A DNA stretch of 64,000 nucleotides from Arthrobacter hankyongi (GCF_022012395.1 NZ_JAKLTQ010000021.1:24933-88932), one strand, 5' to 3'; positions 40,723 to 50,977 are shown, numbered from the stretch's first letter. Notes: generated from the sequence alone by a model not told the origin. Numbers and translations are program-made.

Positions 40723-41847
40723 ATGCAATGTTCCTATTTCGATGCCGGCCGCTGCCGCTCCTGCACACTGCTCGACCGTCCCTATCCTGAGCAGCTGGCC
40801 GGGAAAGAGCTGCACTGCCGCACGCTGCTGGCCGGCTACCCGGACCTGCAGTGGCTGCCGCCGGCTGCCAGCCGCGAGGCGGGCTTCCGCAACAAGGCCA
40901 AGATGGTGGTCGGCGGCACCAGCCGGAACCCGACCATCGGCATTCTCGATGACCAGGGCCGGGGCGTGGACCTCAGCGGCTGCGGCCTGTGCGCGCCGGG
41001 GCTGCAGGCCGTCTTCCCGGTACTGGCTGCGTTCATCCGGCAGGCCCGGCTCACGCCCTACGACGTCCCGCGGCGCAGCGGCGAGCTCAAGTACCTGATC
41101 GTGACCGAATCGCCGGATGGCGAACTGATGCTGCGCCTGGTGCTGCGCTCCGAGCAGCTCGTTGGGCGCATCCGCGGCCACCTGCCTGCACTGCTGCAGG
41201 CGCTGCCGCAGCTGAAGGTGGTCTCGGTCAACCTGCATCCCGAGCACAAGGCAGTGGTCGAAGGCGAGCGCGAAATCCTGCTCACCGAACAATCCACGCT
41301 GCGGATGGGACTCAACGGACTGGACCTGCATCTGCGCCCGCAGAGCTTTTTCCAGACCAACACCGCCATTGCTGCCGAGCTCTACCGCCAGGGGCGGGCG
41401 TGGGTCGAGGAGCTCGCGCCGTCGTCGGTCTGGGACCTGTACTGCGGGGTGGGCGGCTTCGCCCTGCACTGCGCTGCCGGGTCGCGGGACGTCGTCGGCA
41501 TCGAAACCAGCCCGGAGGCCGTGGCCAGCGCCGAACTGAGCAGCCGGGAGGCAGGCTTGGACCGGGTACGTTTCCAGACCGGCGACGCCACCGCGTTCGC
41601 CCTGGCGGCGGAGGCGGAACCGGACCTGGTGATCGTCAATCCGCCGCGGCGGGGCATCGGCCGCGAGCTGAGCGGCTGGCTGGAGTCCTCCTCCGTGCAG
41701 CACGTGGTCTATTCCAGCTGCAACGCGGTGTCCCTGGCCCGCGATCTGGCAGCCATGCCCTCATTCACCGCGCAGCGCGCCCGGGTGCTGGACATGTTCC
41801 CGCAGTCCGCACACTACGAGGTCATGGTCCTGCTCGAACGCACCTGA
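40723..41847 (+). CDS. rlmC: 23S rRNA (uracil-747-C5)-methyltransferase RlmC
   Basis: 374 residues. It methylates a uracil in 23S rRNA using SAM and an iron-sulphur cluster. The N-terminus MQCSYFDAGRCRSCTLLDRP has the cysteines of the cluster and is almost the E. coli RlmC start. SAM motif 'VWDLYCGVGGFALHCA', 'LVIVNPPRRGIGREL', catalytic Cys333 in 'YSSCNAVSLARDL' and the final Glu in 'SAHYEVMVLLER' are all present. It is one of two RumA-type enzymes in the window (the other at 11093). TAGAAT lies nine bases before ATG 40723, giving an almost leaderless mRNA. It is convergent with parE across the third palindrome copy. Confidence 0.93.
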   Translation: MQCSYFDAGRCRSCTLLDRPYPEQLAGKELHCRTLLAGYPDLQWLPPAASREAGFRNKAKMVVGGTSRNPTIGILDDQGRGVDLSGCGLCAPGLQAVFPVLAAFIRQARLTPYDVPRRSGELKYLIVTESPDGELMLRLVLRSEQLVGRIRGHLPALLQALPQLKVVSVNLHPEHKAVVEGEREILLTEQSTLRMGLNGLDLHLRPQSFFQTNTAIAAELYRQGRAWVEELAPSSVWDLYCGVGGFALHCAAGSRDVVGIETSPEAVASAELSSREAGLDRVRFQTGDATAFALAAEAEPDLVIVNPPRRGIGRELSGWLESSSVQHVVYSSCNAVSLARDLAAMPSFTAQRARVLDMFPQSAHYEVMVLLERT

Positions 41848-41898
41848 CCGGGCCCGCCCGCGCCCAACCACCCCATCCAGCCTCCCCACCCACCCCGC

Positions 41899-41958
41899 AT
41901 CGACTCGACAAATAACGCCCTTCCCAGTGGTGAAAAGGGAGTTATCGGTCCAGTCGAT
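41899..41958. repeat. 60-bp palindromic repeat, copy C (decayed)
   Basis: Exactly 60 bases with 22 of 30 arm positions complementary. The left arm begins ATCGACTCGACAAATAACGC and the right arm ends CAGTCGAT. It lies 51 bases after the rlmC stop and 18 before the parE stop. The flanks (CCCACCCACCCCGC and CGGGGTGGGGTGGGG) are themselves complementary, so the hairpin could extend well beyond 60 bases and serve as a bidirectional terminator. Confidence 0.9.
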
Positions 41959-41976
41959 CGGGGTGGGGTGGGGGCG

Positions 41977-44088
41977 TCAGGCGTCGATCCGCTCCCGGTC
42001 CAGCATGGCGGCGCCGGCGATGATGAACTCCTTGCGCGGGGCCACGTCCGACCCCATCAACAGGTCGAAGGCACGCTCGGCAGCCTCGGCATCCTCGATC
42101 CGCACCCGGCGCAGTGTCCGGTGGCGCGGTTCCATGGTCGTCTCCGCCAGCTGGTCCGCGTCCATCTCGCCCAGGCCCTTGTAACGCTGGATCGGTTCCT
42201 TGTACCTGCGCCCGTCCTTTTCGAGCGTGGCCAGCAGCTGCACCAGTTCGGCGTCGGAATAGGTATAGATCATCTCGTTGGCCTTGGCACCGGGATTGAT
42301 CACTTCCACCCGGTGCAGCGGCGGAACGGCAGCGTACACCCGGCCGGCCTCGACCATCGGACGCATGTAGCGGAAGAACAGCGTCAGCAGCAGCGTGCGG
42401 ATGTGCGCGCCGTCGACGTCGGCGTCCGTCATCAGGATCACCTTGCCGTAACGGGCCGCGTCCAGCTGGAAGCTGCGCCCCGACCCGGCCCCGACCACCT
42501 GGATCAGCGCGGCGCACTCGGCATTGGAGAGCATGTCCCCCACCGATGCCTTCTGCACGTTGAGGATCTTGCCGCGGATCGGCAACAGGGCCTGGTTCTC
42601 CGAGGACCGGGCCAGCCGTGCGGTGCCGAGCGCGCTGTCGCCCTCGACGATGAACAGCTCGGAACGTCCCACCTCGTTGGTGCGGCAGTCCAGCAGCTTG
42701 GCCGGCATGGTCGAGGTTTCCAGCGCGTTCTTCCGGCGCTGCGTCTCCTTGTGCACGCGGGCGGAGATGCGGGACTTCATCTCGTTGACGACCTTCTCCA
42801 GCAGCAGCGCGGACTGGGCCTTGTCCGAGCGCGCCGTGGAGTTCAGCTTCGCGGTGATCTCCTTCTCCACCACGCGGGAGACGATGGCGCGGACCGCGGA
42901 GGTCCCGAGGATCTCCTTGGTCTGGCCCTCGAACTGCGGCTCGGCCAGGCGCACCGTGAGCACGGCGGTCAGCCCCGCGAACACATCGTCCTTCTCGATC
43001 TTGTCGTTGCCTGCCTTCAGCTTGCGGGCATTGGCCTCGATGACCTTGCGGAACGTCTTCAGCAGCGCCTGTTCGAAGCCGCTCTGGTGCGTGCCGCCCT
43101 TGGGCGTGGCGATGATGTTCACGAAGCTGCGCACGTTGGTGTCATAGCCCACGCCCCATCGCAGCGCCACGTCGACCTCGCAGTCGCGCTCCACCTCGGC
43201 AATCCGGCTGTGGCCCTTCTCGTCCAGCACCGGCACGGTCTCCTTGAACTTGCCCGCACCGTGCAGGCGCCAGACATCGGTGACCGCGCTGTCCGCGGCG
43301 AGGAATTCGACGAACTCGGAGATCCCGCCGTCGTGGTGGAAGACCTCCTCCACCGGCCCCTCTTCGCCGGCGGTTCCGGGCAGCCGCCGCTCGTCCCGCA
43401 GCGTCAGGCGCAGGCCCGGCACCAGGAAGGACGTCTGCCGTGCGCGGGCCTGCAGTTCCTCGTAGGAAAACTTGGCATCCTGGGTGAAGATCTGCCGGTC
43501 CGCCCAGTACCGGATCCGCGTCCCGGTCACCCCGCGCTTGGCGGTTCCGACGACGGCGAGCCGCGAGCTGTCCACGAACGGCTCGAAGGACGACTCCGGG
43601 CTGAGGTTCTTGCCGGGATCGGCGAAGTTGCCCGGCTCGCCGCGCCGGAAGCTCATCTGGTAGGTCTTCCCGCCGCGGTCCACCTGTACGTCAAGCCTGG
43701 CCGAGAGCGCGTTGACCACGCTGGCGCCCACGCCGTGCAGACCGCCGGAGGCCGTGTAGGAGCCGCCGCCGAATTTGCCGCCGGCGTGCAGTTTGGTAAA
43801 GACCACCTCGACGCCGCTCAGCCCGGTCTTCGGCTCGACGTCGACGGGAATGCCGCGGCCGTCGTCGTGGATCTCCACCGAGCCGTCCGGGTGCAGGATG
43901 ATCTTGATGTTCTGCCCGAAGCCGGCCAGGGCCTCATCGACCGAGTTGTCGATGATTTCCCACAGGCAGTGCATCAGGCCGCGCGAATCCGTGGACCCGA
44001 TGTACATGCCGGGCCGTTTGCGCACGGCCTCCAGGCCTTCCAGAACGGACAGGTGCCGGGCAGTGTAGTCGGAACTCGGTGGCGTCAC
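41977..44088 (-). CDS. parE: DNA topoisomerase IV subunit B
   Basis: 703 residues. The ATPase/Toprim subunit partnering ParC (26482). GHKL ATP-binding motifs: 'HCLWEIIDNSVDEALAG', 'DDGRGIPVDVEPKTG' and 'GLHGVGASVVNALS'. Toprim motifs: 'ELFIVEGDSALGTARLARSSENQALLPIRGKILNV' and 'MTDADVDGAHIRTLLLTLFFRYM'. The C-terminus 'IQRYKGLGEMDADQLAETTM' is complete. The length lacks the insert typical of some GyrB proteins. The start is GTG 44088 with AGGAGC upstream. It is separated from parC, unlike in many genera. It diverges from the small zinc protein gene across 257 bases. Confidence 0.93.
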   Translation of the reverse strand: MTPPSSDYTARHLSVLEGLEAVRKRPGMYIGSTDSRGLMHCLWEIIDNSVDEALAGFGQNIKIILHPDGSVEIHDDGRGIPVDVEPKTGLSGVEVVFTKLHAGGKFGGGSYTASGGLHGVGASVVNALSARLDVQVDRGGKTYQMSFRRGEPGNFADPGKNLSPESSFEPFVDSSRLAVVGTAKRGVTGTRIRYWADRQIFTQDAKFSYEELQARARQTSFLVPGLRLTLRDERRLPGTAGEEGPVEEVFHHDGGISEFVEFLAADSAVTDVWRLHGAGKFKETVPVLDEKGHSRIAEVERDCEVDVALRWGVGYDTNVRSFVNIIATPKGGTHQSGFEQALLKTFRKVIEANARKLKAGNDKIEKDDVFAGLTAVLTVRLAEPQFEGQTKEILGTSAVRAIVSRVVEKEITAKLNSTARSDKAQSALLLEKVVNEMKSRISARVHKETQRRKNALETSTMPAKLLDCRTNEVGRSELFIVEGDSALGTARLARSSENQALLPIRGKILNVQKASVGDMLSNAECAALIQVVGAGSGRSFQLDAARYGKVILMTDADVDGAHIRTLLLTLFFRYMRPMVEAGRVYAAVPPLHRVEVINPGAKANEMIYTYSDAELVQLLATLEKDGRRYKEPIQRYKGLGEMDADQLAETTMEPRHRTLRRVRIEDAEAAERAFDLLMGSDVAPRKEFIIAGAAMLDRERIDA

Positions 44089-44345
44089 GGGTAAAGCTGC
44101 TCCTTATAGCGGGTGTGGGGACCGCAATGGCAGGCCCCGGGGCGGCGTGCTGAAACGGACAGCAGGCCACTACTAGGCTAGTCCCCCTTGCCGCGCCCGG
44201 ATGCACAGGCGGTCCAGCGCGTCGGTCACAGTTCCGCGGCCCGGGGCTGACGGCGAATACGCGTAGAGCGAAAGTGGGGCCGTTCCCGTGAAGGTTTCCG
44301 GCCTCCGGGTGGTTATATAGGCATACGCACTTGAAGGAGGTCGTC

Positions 44346-44564
44346 ATGACAACAGCAGTAGCCACCCGCGAACTAAGCGCTATGGACCGTTGCGACCGCT
44401 GTGGAGCCCAGGCCTACGTCCGCGTTGTGCTGGGCTCCGGGGAACTGCTCTTCTGCGGCCACCACGCCCGCCAGCACGAAGCGCAGCTGCGCCCAATTGC
44501 CGCCGAATGGCAGGACGAGACCGGCCGGCTGCAGGAGAAGAGCCCGGCGCTGGCCGACGACTAG
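44346..44564 (+). CDS. DUF7455 small zinc-binding protein
   Basis: 72 residues. 'MDRCDRCGAQAYVRVVLGSGELLFCGHHARQHEAQL' has a CxxC and a CxHH group, predicting one zinc ion. This short family sits beside sigA or parE in many actinobacteria; its function is not known. The start ATG 44346 directly follows a very strong ribosome site (AAGGAGGTCGTC), chosen over an ATG 15 bases upstream. TTATAT about 30 bases before the start is a likely -10. It is convergent with sigA, separated by two strong hairpins. Confidence 0.85.
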   Translation: MTTAVATRELSAMDRCDRCGAQAYVRVVLGSGELLFCGHHARQHEAQLRPIAAEWQDETGRLQEKSPALADD

Positions 44565-44625
44565 GGTCCGGGGGCTTCCGCCCCACCCTGCGGACGATCG
44601 CCGCGGGATAGCCAAATAACAAGCC

Positions 44626-44665
44626 TGTGAAGGAGGGGACCGGAGATCCGGTCCCCTCCTTCACA
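44626..44665 (+). terminator. Strong hairpin after the DUF7455 gene
   Basis: An 18-bp perfect stem (TGTGAAGGAGGGGACCGG with its complement) closed by a four-base loop (AGAT). It lies 62 bases after the stop codon, in the convergent gap with sigA. Confidence 0.75.
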
Positions 44666-44710
44666 CGTGTTCCGGGCACGCACCTGTCCTCCGGGACCAC
44701 CGGCAGCAAA

Positions 44711-44754
44711 AAGGCGGTGCCCCTTCCTCCCAGCGGGGAAAGGGGCACCGCCTT
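44711..44754 (-). terminator. Rho-independent terminator of sigA
   Basis: AAGGCGGTGCCCCTT and AAGGGGCACCGCCTT form a 15-bp stem. On the sigA strand the stem is followed by a run of T residues (CCTTTTTGC). It lies 39 bases after the sigA stop. Confidence 0.85.
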
Positions 44755-44792
44755 GTCCAAGGTGCGGCCGGCTACCGGAGCCGCTGGCCTGC

Positions 44793-46112
<1,320 letters not shown>

Positions 46113-46226
46113 AGAGAACCTTTCATACGGCGTTCTGTGGAGCTACCTGCGGGTAACACCACTATGACCCTGTCAAGTCCGTGTTTGATTCAAAATCGTT
46201 CCGCGGACGCAGGGTCTGCAATGCAG

Positions 46227-46252
46227 AACCTGTGCCGCGGTACAGGTATTCC
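46227..46252 (-). promoter_or_regulatory. SigH/SigR-type promoter upstream of sigA
   Basis: Read on the sigA strand: GGAAT, 18 bases, then GTT, matching the SigR/SigH consensus GGAAT-N18/19-GTT. It would start transcription about 105-110 bases before the sigA start. Streptomyces hrdB is known to have a SigR-dependent promoter. Chance matches to this short motif do occur, so confidence is moderate. Confidence 0.5.
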
Positions 46253-46355
46253 CGTATCCGTGAAGATTGGGGAAATACTATCTGAAACACGAACCCGACC
46301 GGGTCTCGGTTCCCATTGTCTCACGATTTCCTGCCCCCGGTGAATGGCCCCGGGG

Positions 46356-47018
46356 CTAGTCCAGCACCCGCAGCCCGGCCGCGCGTGCCAGCACCGGTGC
46401 CGCCAGGGCGAGCTGGACGGCGGATATGGTGGCGCCGCGGGCCGTGGCAAGACCCTCCACGGCCTCGAAATCCAATCCCCGCAGGTCCAGGTCCGCCCCG
46501 CTGCAGCCGCTCAGCTCCGCCTCGCCGGCCCGGCAGGAGCGAAAGCCAACCCTGGCCGGGACCGCGCCGGCCAGGTCCAGGGACTCGAAGGTGCAGTCGA
46601 GGAATTCGACGTCGGTCAGCGTGGCCGCACGGAAATTCGCGTGCCCGAACCTGACGCCGGCGAATCGGACGCTGTCGAGGGTGGCCCCGGCAAAATCCAA
46701 CGACCCGATCCTGCCCTGGGTGATCTCCGCCCGGCGCCAGCGCGAGGACGGGGCGGTCCAGGAGATAGCGTCCGGACCGGCCACCGCGACGTCGACGAAC
46801 GCCGCAGGCGCGGTCACCAGGGTCCCGACGCTGAGGTGCTCGATGCTGCATTCATAGAACGCGCACCGCGTGGCGTCGAGAAACGTACCGCTAATGCCCC
46901 CGAACCGCACGGCCTCGTACTCCTGCCTCGGTTCGGGGTTCCCCAGGGCGTCCGCCAGATCCGGCAGTTCCGGGATTCCTATCCGGGGCGCCGCCGGTTC
47001 CGAAGATGATGCAGGCAT
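46356..47018 (-). CDS. Pentapeptide-repeat protein
   Basis: 220 residues. Repeats of the A(D/N)LXX type run from about residue 40 to 200 ('SLDFAGATLDSVRFAGVRFGHANFRAATLTDVEFLDCTFESLDLAGA'), predicting a right-handed quadrilateral beta-helix. Some relatives (MfpA, Qnr) mimic DNA and protect gyrase from quinolones; whether this one does is unknown, although both topoisomerase IV genes are in the window. I chose ATG 47018 (MPASSSEPAAP), with CATACT six bases and GGAG closer; ATG 47036 is the alternative. It follows sigA's promoter region and precedes nothing obvious in function. Confidence 0.8.
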   Translation of the reverse strand: MPASSSEPAAPRIGIPELPDLADALGNPEPRQEYEAVRFGGISGTFLDATRCAFYECSIEHLSVGTLVTAPAAFVDVAVAGPDAISWTAPSSRWRRAEITQGRIGSLDFAGATLDSVRFAGVRFGHANFRAATLTDVEFLDCTFESLDLAGAVPARVGFRSCRAGEAELSGCSGADLDLRGLDFEAVEGLATARGATISAVQLALAAPVLARAAGLRVLD

Positions 47019-47072
47019 GGCTCCAGTATGCTGCACGCCGCCGGAGGCTCCCGCCCGACACGGCCGGCAGCA

Positions 47073-48305
47073 TCAGGCCGCCCGCGGGCCGGTGCCCGGC
47101 CAGGCCGTGGCCGGATCGAAGGACCATTCGGGCAGGATTCCGGTGGCCAGCAGGCCCTCGACCAGCACGGCGAGCCGGTAGCCGGCGGATTCGGCCAGCA
47201 CGGCGTTGATCATCGACTGCGCCCTCGATCCGCGTGCCCGTGCCCACTCGAGCCAGGCGAGCACGGTTCCACAGGCGGCCCGTGGCGAGTCCTCGGCGGC
47301 GGCGTAGAGGGTGCCGAGCAACCTGGCCGCCGTATCCACCCGGGGCCAGTCCGGGGGCGAGGCGCTGCCGCCGGACAGGATCCGGGCAAAGTCCCGGCCA
47401 TAGGCCTGCCGGGACCGGGCCGGCTCCCACGGCGGCAGCCCGGACGGCGCCTCGCCGGGAAAGTCCCCGCCGGGTCCGGGCGCCGTGAGCAGGCCGCAGC
47501 TGAGGGCGCCGCCGTAGGCCGCATCCTGCCCCAAGCAGATCTGTGCCACCAGTGCATCGCGGACGGAGGTGCAGCCCAGGCTGGCCAGCAGGAAGGCCGC
47601 CAGCTCCTGGCCCGGCAGGCCGGGGCCGGTGATGGCTCCTTCCCAACAGGACAAGGTCCGCCGGAAGGTTTCAGGATGCGTCCAGCATCGGGAAAAAGCC
47701 CCGCCAAACCTCGCCGCCGCAGCCCGCAGCCGGTCCACGTCCCAGCCCGGTGCCGGCTCCGGCAGGCAGAGCGCCGCCTCCGGAGAGGCGGCCACCTTGC
47801 TGCCGCGATAGACCAGCTCGGCATTGAGCACGCTGTCGGCGATCCGCTCGATGCTATGGCCCGGGTCCGGGCAGCACGCAGGGTCGGTGCAGTACAGCCC
47901 GCGCCAGTGCCGCCGCCCCACCACCCAGCCGTCCCGGACCGGAAGGCCGGCAGCGGCCAGTGCCGCGCACAGCGGGCGGGCCAGGGCCGCGTAGGCCGGA
48001 GGCCTGCTGTCCCAACCGTGCGCCGTGTAGATCACCAGCAATGATGCATCCGCGGCCCGGTGCCTGCGCAGGTAGCCGACCGCGGCGTCCGCGAATGCGG
48101 CAAGCCCGGCGGCGTCCCGGCACTGCGGCAGGTCCAGGCGGAGGGTGGCGCCAAGCTGCCGGCCGCTCAGCGAGAGCAGCACTGCGCTTTCCTCCGGGAC
48201 AAAGCCCAGGGCATGGGGCACGTAGCCGAGGATGTCCCGGGCCTGCCTGGCCTTGAACGGGACCGGTGGCGGAGCGGGGGCCGGCTCAAGCGGTGTGGTG
48301 TCCAT
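47073..48305 (-). CDS. DUF4192 protein
   Basis: 410 residues, cytoplasmic. It matches the actinobacterial DUF4192 family. 'ARDILGYVPHALGFVPEESAVLLSLSGRQLGATLRLDLP' is the conserved N-terminus and 'LLVIYTAHGWDS' and 'DGWVVGRRHWRGLYC' follow. Three cysteines in 'YCTDPACCPDPGHSIE' might bind metal. The C-terminal part is more variable and Ala/Gly/Pro-rich. Function is unknown. Start ATG 48305 lacks a Shine-Dalgarno; CAGACT lies 6 bases before, so the transcript may be leaderless. It is a single gene between the pentapeptide and MFS genes, same strand, gaps of 54 and 92 bases. Confidence 0.82.
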   Translation of the reverse strand: MDTTPLEPAPAPPPVPFKARQARDILGYVPHALGFVPEESAVLLSLSGRQLGATLRLDLPQCRDAAGLAAFADAAVGYLRRHRAADASLLVIYTAHGWDSRPPAYAALARPLCAALAAAGLPVRDGWVVGRRHWRGLYCTDPACCPDPGHSIERIADSVLNAELVYRGSKVAASPEAALCLPEPAPGWDVDRLRAAAARFGGAFSRCWTHPETFRRTLSCWEGAITGPGLPGQELAAFLLASLGCTSVRDALVAQICLGQDAAYGGALSCGLLTAPGPGGDFPGEAPSGLPPWEPARSRQAYGRDFARILSGGSASPPDWPRVDTAARLLGTLYAAAEDSPRAACGTVLAWLEWARARGSRAQSMINAVLAESAGYRLAVLVEGLLATGILPEWSFDPATAWPGTGPRAA

Positions 48306-48397
48306 GCACCGAGTCTGGCCGCGGCCACCGGGCCGGGACAGGCCGCCGGGCCTTGCTGTGCACTGTTCCGGTCCCGCATCCGGCTGTGGAGGACCAG

Positions 48398-49771
48398 TCA
48401 GCCGCGTCCGGCCTGGTCCCCCGCATCATTGGTATGGCTGTGCGGCCCGGTGCCGGGTTCCACCCGTGCAGTGCGCCTGCGCTGCAGCACGGCCCGCCAC
48501 AGCGGCTGCACGACCACACCCTGCACGGCCATCTCGTCCCGGACCTGCCGCCGTGTGGCCAGCAGCGCCACGGCACCGCCGGCGAGGAAGATGAACTGCA
48601 GGCACAGGGCCAGCTTGAAAGCCTGCAGGTCATACAGGTTTCCGCCCGAGAAACCGCTGGATTTGAGCGCGTCCAGGATCACGCCGATCCCGAACATCAC
48701 CAGCAGTGCGGAAACGAAACCACCGACGTTGACGATGCCGGTGGCCGTGCCCACCCGGCTGACCGGATTGAAGGTGCGCGCGAAGTCGAAGGCGATCATC
48801 GAGCCCGGACCGCCGACCGCGAGCACCATCACCAGTACCACCAGCAGCCACAGCGGAGCCCGGCCCGGATACAGGATCACGGCCAGCCACACCGCGGCCG
48901 TGGCGGCAGTAATGAGCAGCACCATGCTGGACCGGCGCATCGGATGGCGCGAGACGAAGGTACCCACGAACGGCCCGCACACCAGCGCCACCAGTACAAA
49001 GAGCGTCATCAGCGCCGAGGCCATGGCCGGGTCCAGGCCCTGAGCCGAGGCCAGGAACGGATACCCCCAGGCCAGGACGAAGACATTGCCCGCGAACTGG
49101 ACGGTGAAGTGGGACCACAGCCCCAGCCGGGTGCCGGCCTGCTGCCAGGCTCCCGAAAGGGACTGGCCGGTCTGCCGCAGCGTCGGCGGCACCGGCCGGA
49201 CAACACCGGCGGGAACATCCCGGATGACGATCCCGGCCAGCACCGCCGCCAGTATGGACAGGGCGGCGGCGGAAAGGAAGGCGCTCGTCCAGCCCTTCAG
49301 GTGCAGCACCGCGACGAACGGCACCGCACTGAGGATCTGGCCCAGCATCCCGAAGATGCCCGTCAGCTGCGTCAGCAGCGGAATCCGCAGCGGCCGGAAC
49401 CAGGTGGGCAGCAGGCGCATGACGGAGACGAAGGTCATCGCATCGCCTGCCCCGACGAGCAGACGCCCGACGAGGCCTTCGGGCACCGAGGCGGCGAAAG
49501 CCAGCTGCGCCTGGCCCAGGCACATCAGCACCGCCCCGCCGGTAATCATGAAGCGCGATCCGAACCGGTCAACGAGCACGCCCACGGGAATCTGCAGGCC
49601 GGCATAGACCAGCAGCTGGACCACGGTGAAGGCCGACAGCGCGGCGGCGGAGGCATCGAACCGCTCGGTGGCTGCCAGACCGGCCACACCGAAGGAGGTC
49701 CGCTGCGTGATGGCCACCAGGTACGCGAAGACTGCGATTCCCCAAATCCACCATGCGCGCCGCGTATCCAT
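48398..49771 (-). CDS. MFS transporter
   Basis: 457 residues with 12 predicted membrane helices. Motif A reads 'GVLVDRFGSRFMI' and the second-half counterpart 'FVSRHPMRRSSM'. 'IAVFAYLVAITQRTSFGVAG' begins the first helix. It belongs to the metabolite/nitrate-type branch rather than the DHA2 drug exporters; the substrate cannot be named. The last 35 residues are hydrophilic. I chose ATG 49771 (MDTRRAWWIWG), with GATAAT seven bases upstream; ATG 49780 is the alternative. It lies between PAC2 and DUF4192 genes without an obvious functional tie. Confidence 0.85.
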   Translation of the reverse strand: MDTRRAWWIWGIAVFAYLVAITQRTSFGVAGLAATERFDASAAALSAFTVVQLLVYAGLQIPVGVLVDRFGSRFMITGGAVLMCLGQAQLAFAASVPEGLVGRLLVGAGDAMTFVSVMRLLPTWFRPLRIPLLTQLTGIFGMLGQILSAVPFVAVLHLKGWTSAFLSAAALSILAAVLAGIVIRDVPAGVVRPVPPTLRQTGQSLSGAWQQAGTRLGLWSHFTVQFAGNVFVLAWGYPFLASAQGLDPAMASALMTLFVLVALVCGPFVGTFVSRHPMRRSSMVLLITAATAAVWLAVILYPGRAPLWLLVVLVMVLAVGGPGSMIAFDFARTFNPVSRVGTATGIVNVGGFVSALLVMFGIGVILDALKSSGFSGGNLYDLQAFKLALCLQFIFLAGGAVALLATRRQVRDEMAVQGVVVQPLWRAVLQRRRTARVEPGTGPHSHTNDAGDQAGRG

Positions 49772-49823
49772 AGGCTCCATTATCGGCAGCGGTGGCCGCC
49801 GAACGGAAAACGGCCGGATCGGG

Positions 49824-50756
49824 CTAGGTTCCGGGCCCGTCTTCCGGATGCAGCGGCTGGGCGGCCAGGAAAGCCTCGACGGCAGCGCTGATCTCGTCCG
49901 CGTCCGGCAGTTGGTCGTTTTCCTTGGTCAGCAGGGAACGGCGGGAGGTCGTCTCCGCATGCTCGTCGTAGCGCTGTTCCAGCTTGCCCACGATCCGGGC
50001 CACTTCCGCCGAATCCCTGACCTGTTCGGCAATCTGGACGCCGACGTCGCGGCCGGCTTCGCGCAGCCGGTCGGTGGGCAGCACCAGCGACATCGCCGCG
50101 CCAAGGTATTCCAGCGCCGCCACGGCCGCCTGCGGGTACACCGAGTCCGCCAGGTAGTGCGGCACGTGCATCGAATAGCCGACGACGTCGCGTCCGGCCT
50201 CCGCCAGCCGCAGTTCGAGCAGGGGCGCGATGGCTGCCTGCAGTTCCGCCGTCGGCTGCCAGGTGGTGATCCCCTCGATCAGGTCACGCCGGTTGCCGTG
50301 CGCGGTGACACCGATCGGGCGGGTATGCGGCACCGGCAGCGGCAGGGACTGTGTCCAGGCCACCAGGCGCACGTCCAGCCGCTCCACCAGGCGCAGCACC
50401 GCACGGCAGAACCGCTCCCACTGGTAGTCCGGCTCCACTCCGGTCAACAGCAGGAAGGGCCTGCCCAGGCCGTCCCGGAGCCGGTACAAGTCGATCTCCG
50501 GGGCCTGGTAGTCCCCGAAATGGTCCCCGGCGAAAGCGATCCGCGGTCGGTTGCCGCGGTAGTCGACCAGCTGGTCCGTGTCGAAGCGTGCCACCCGGTC
50601 CGCGTCCAGCTGGTCCAGCAGCTCGCTGCGGATCTGCGACACCACATGGCCGGCCTCGGCGACGCCGGTGAACCCCATGATCATGTCCAGGCCGCGCAGC
50701 TCGTCCGCGTCGATGAGCTCCGGGTTGGTACTGACCAGCGATAGGGGGTCCAGCAT
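49824..50756 (-). CDS. PAC2-family protein (proteasome-assembly-chaperone-like)
   Basis: 310 residues. 'LDMIMGFTGVAEAGHVVSQIRSELLDQLDA', 'PFLLLTGVEPDYQWERFCRAVLRLVERL' and 'GYSMHVPHYLADSVYPQAAVAALEYLG' are characteristic of the PAC2 family, widespread in actinobacteria that have a proteasome or its remnants. The fold resembles purine nucleoside phosphorylases; its bacterial role is unsettled. I chose ATG 50756 (MLDPLSLVSTNPEL), with GGAG 7 bases ahead; ATG 50768 is an alternative. It diverges from pepA across 245 bases that include a tandem repeat. Confidence 0.85.
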   Translation of the reverse strand: MLDPLSLVSTNPELIDADELRGLDMIMGFTGVAEAGHVVSQIRSELLDQLDADRVARFDTDQLVDYRGNRPRIAFAGDHFGDYQAPEIDLYRLRDGLGRPFLLLTGVEPDYQWERFCRAVLRLVERLDVRLVAWTQSLPLPVPHTRPIGVTAHGNRRDLIEGITTWQPTAELQAAIAPLLELRLAEAGRDVVGYSMHVPHYLADSVYPQAAVAALEYLGAAMSLVLPTDRLREAGRDVGVQIAEQVRDSAEVARIVGKLEQRYDEHAETTSRRSLLTKENDQLPDADEISAAVEAFLAAQPLHPEDGPGT

Positions 50757-50899
50757 CACTTTCTCCATTCCGGCAGCCGGGACGGCCCGGACCCTGGATC
50801 CGGGCGCTCGCCGGCCGCGATGACGATTTCTGTTCCCGCATAGCGCCCGGGGGTCCGAAATAATTCCGAAGCATCTTCGTCGGCACTACTGTAGACAAC

Positions 50900-50977
50900 A
50901 TTATTGGACGGCTGTTGCCGCGGTAATTATTGGACGGCTGTTGCCGGGGTATGTATCGGACGGCTGCCGCCCCGGAC
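50900..50977 (+). repeat. 26-bp tandem repeat upstream of pepA
   Basis: The unit ATTATTGGACGGCTGTTGCC-GCGGTA occurs at 50900-50925 and again, with one change, at 50926-50951; a degenerate third unit (50952-50977) keeps GGACGGCTG. The array ends 24 bases before the pepA start, in a less GC-rich promoter region. The repeated element could be an operator array or a replication-slippage product. Confidence 0.85.

Noticed and set aside
41968..44094. A 708-codon plus-strand frame opposite parE
   Set aside because: parE on the minus strand has complete ATPase and Toprim motifs; the opposite frame has no family resemblance.
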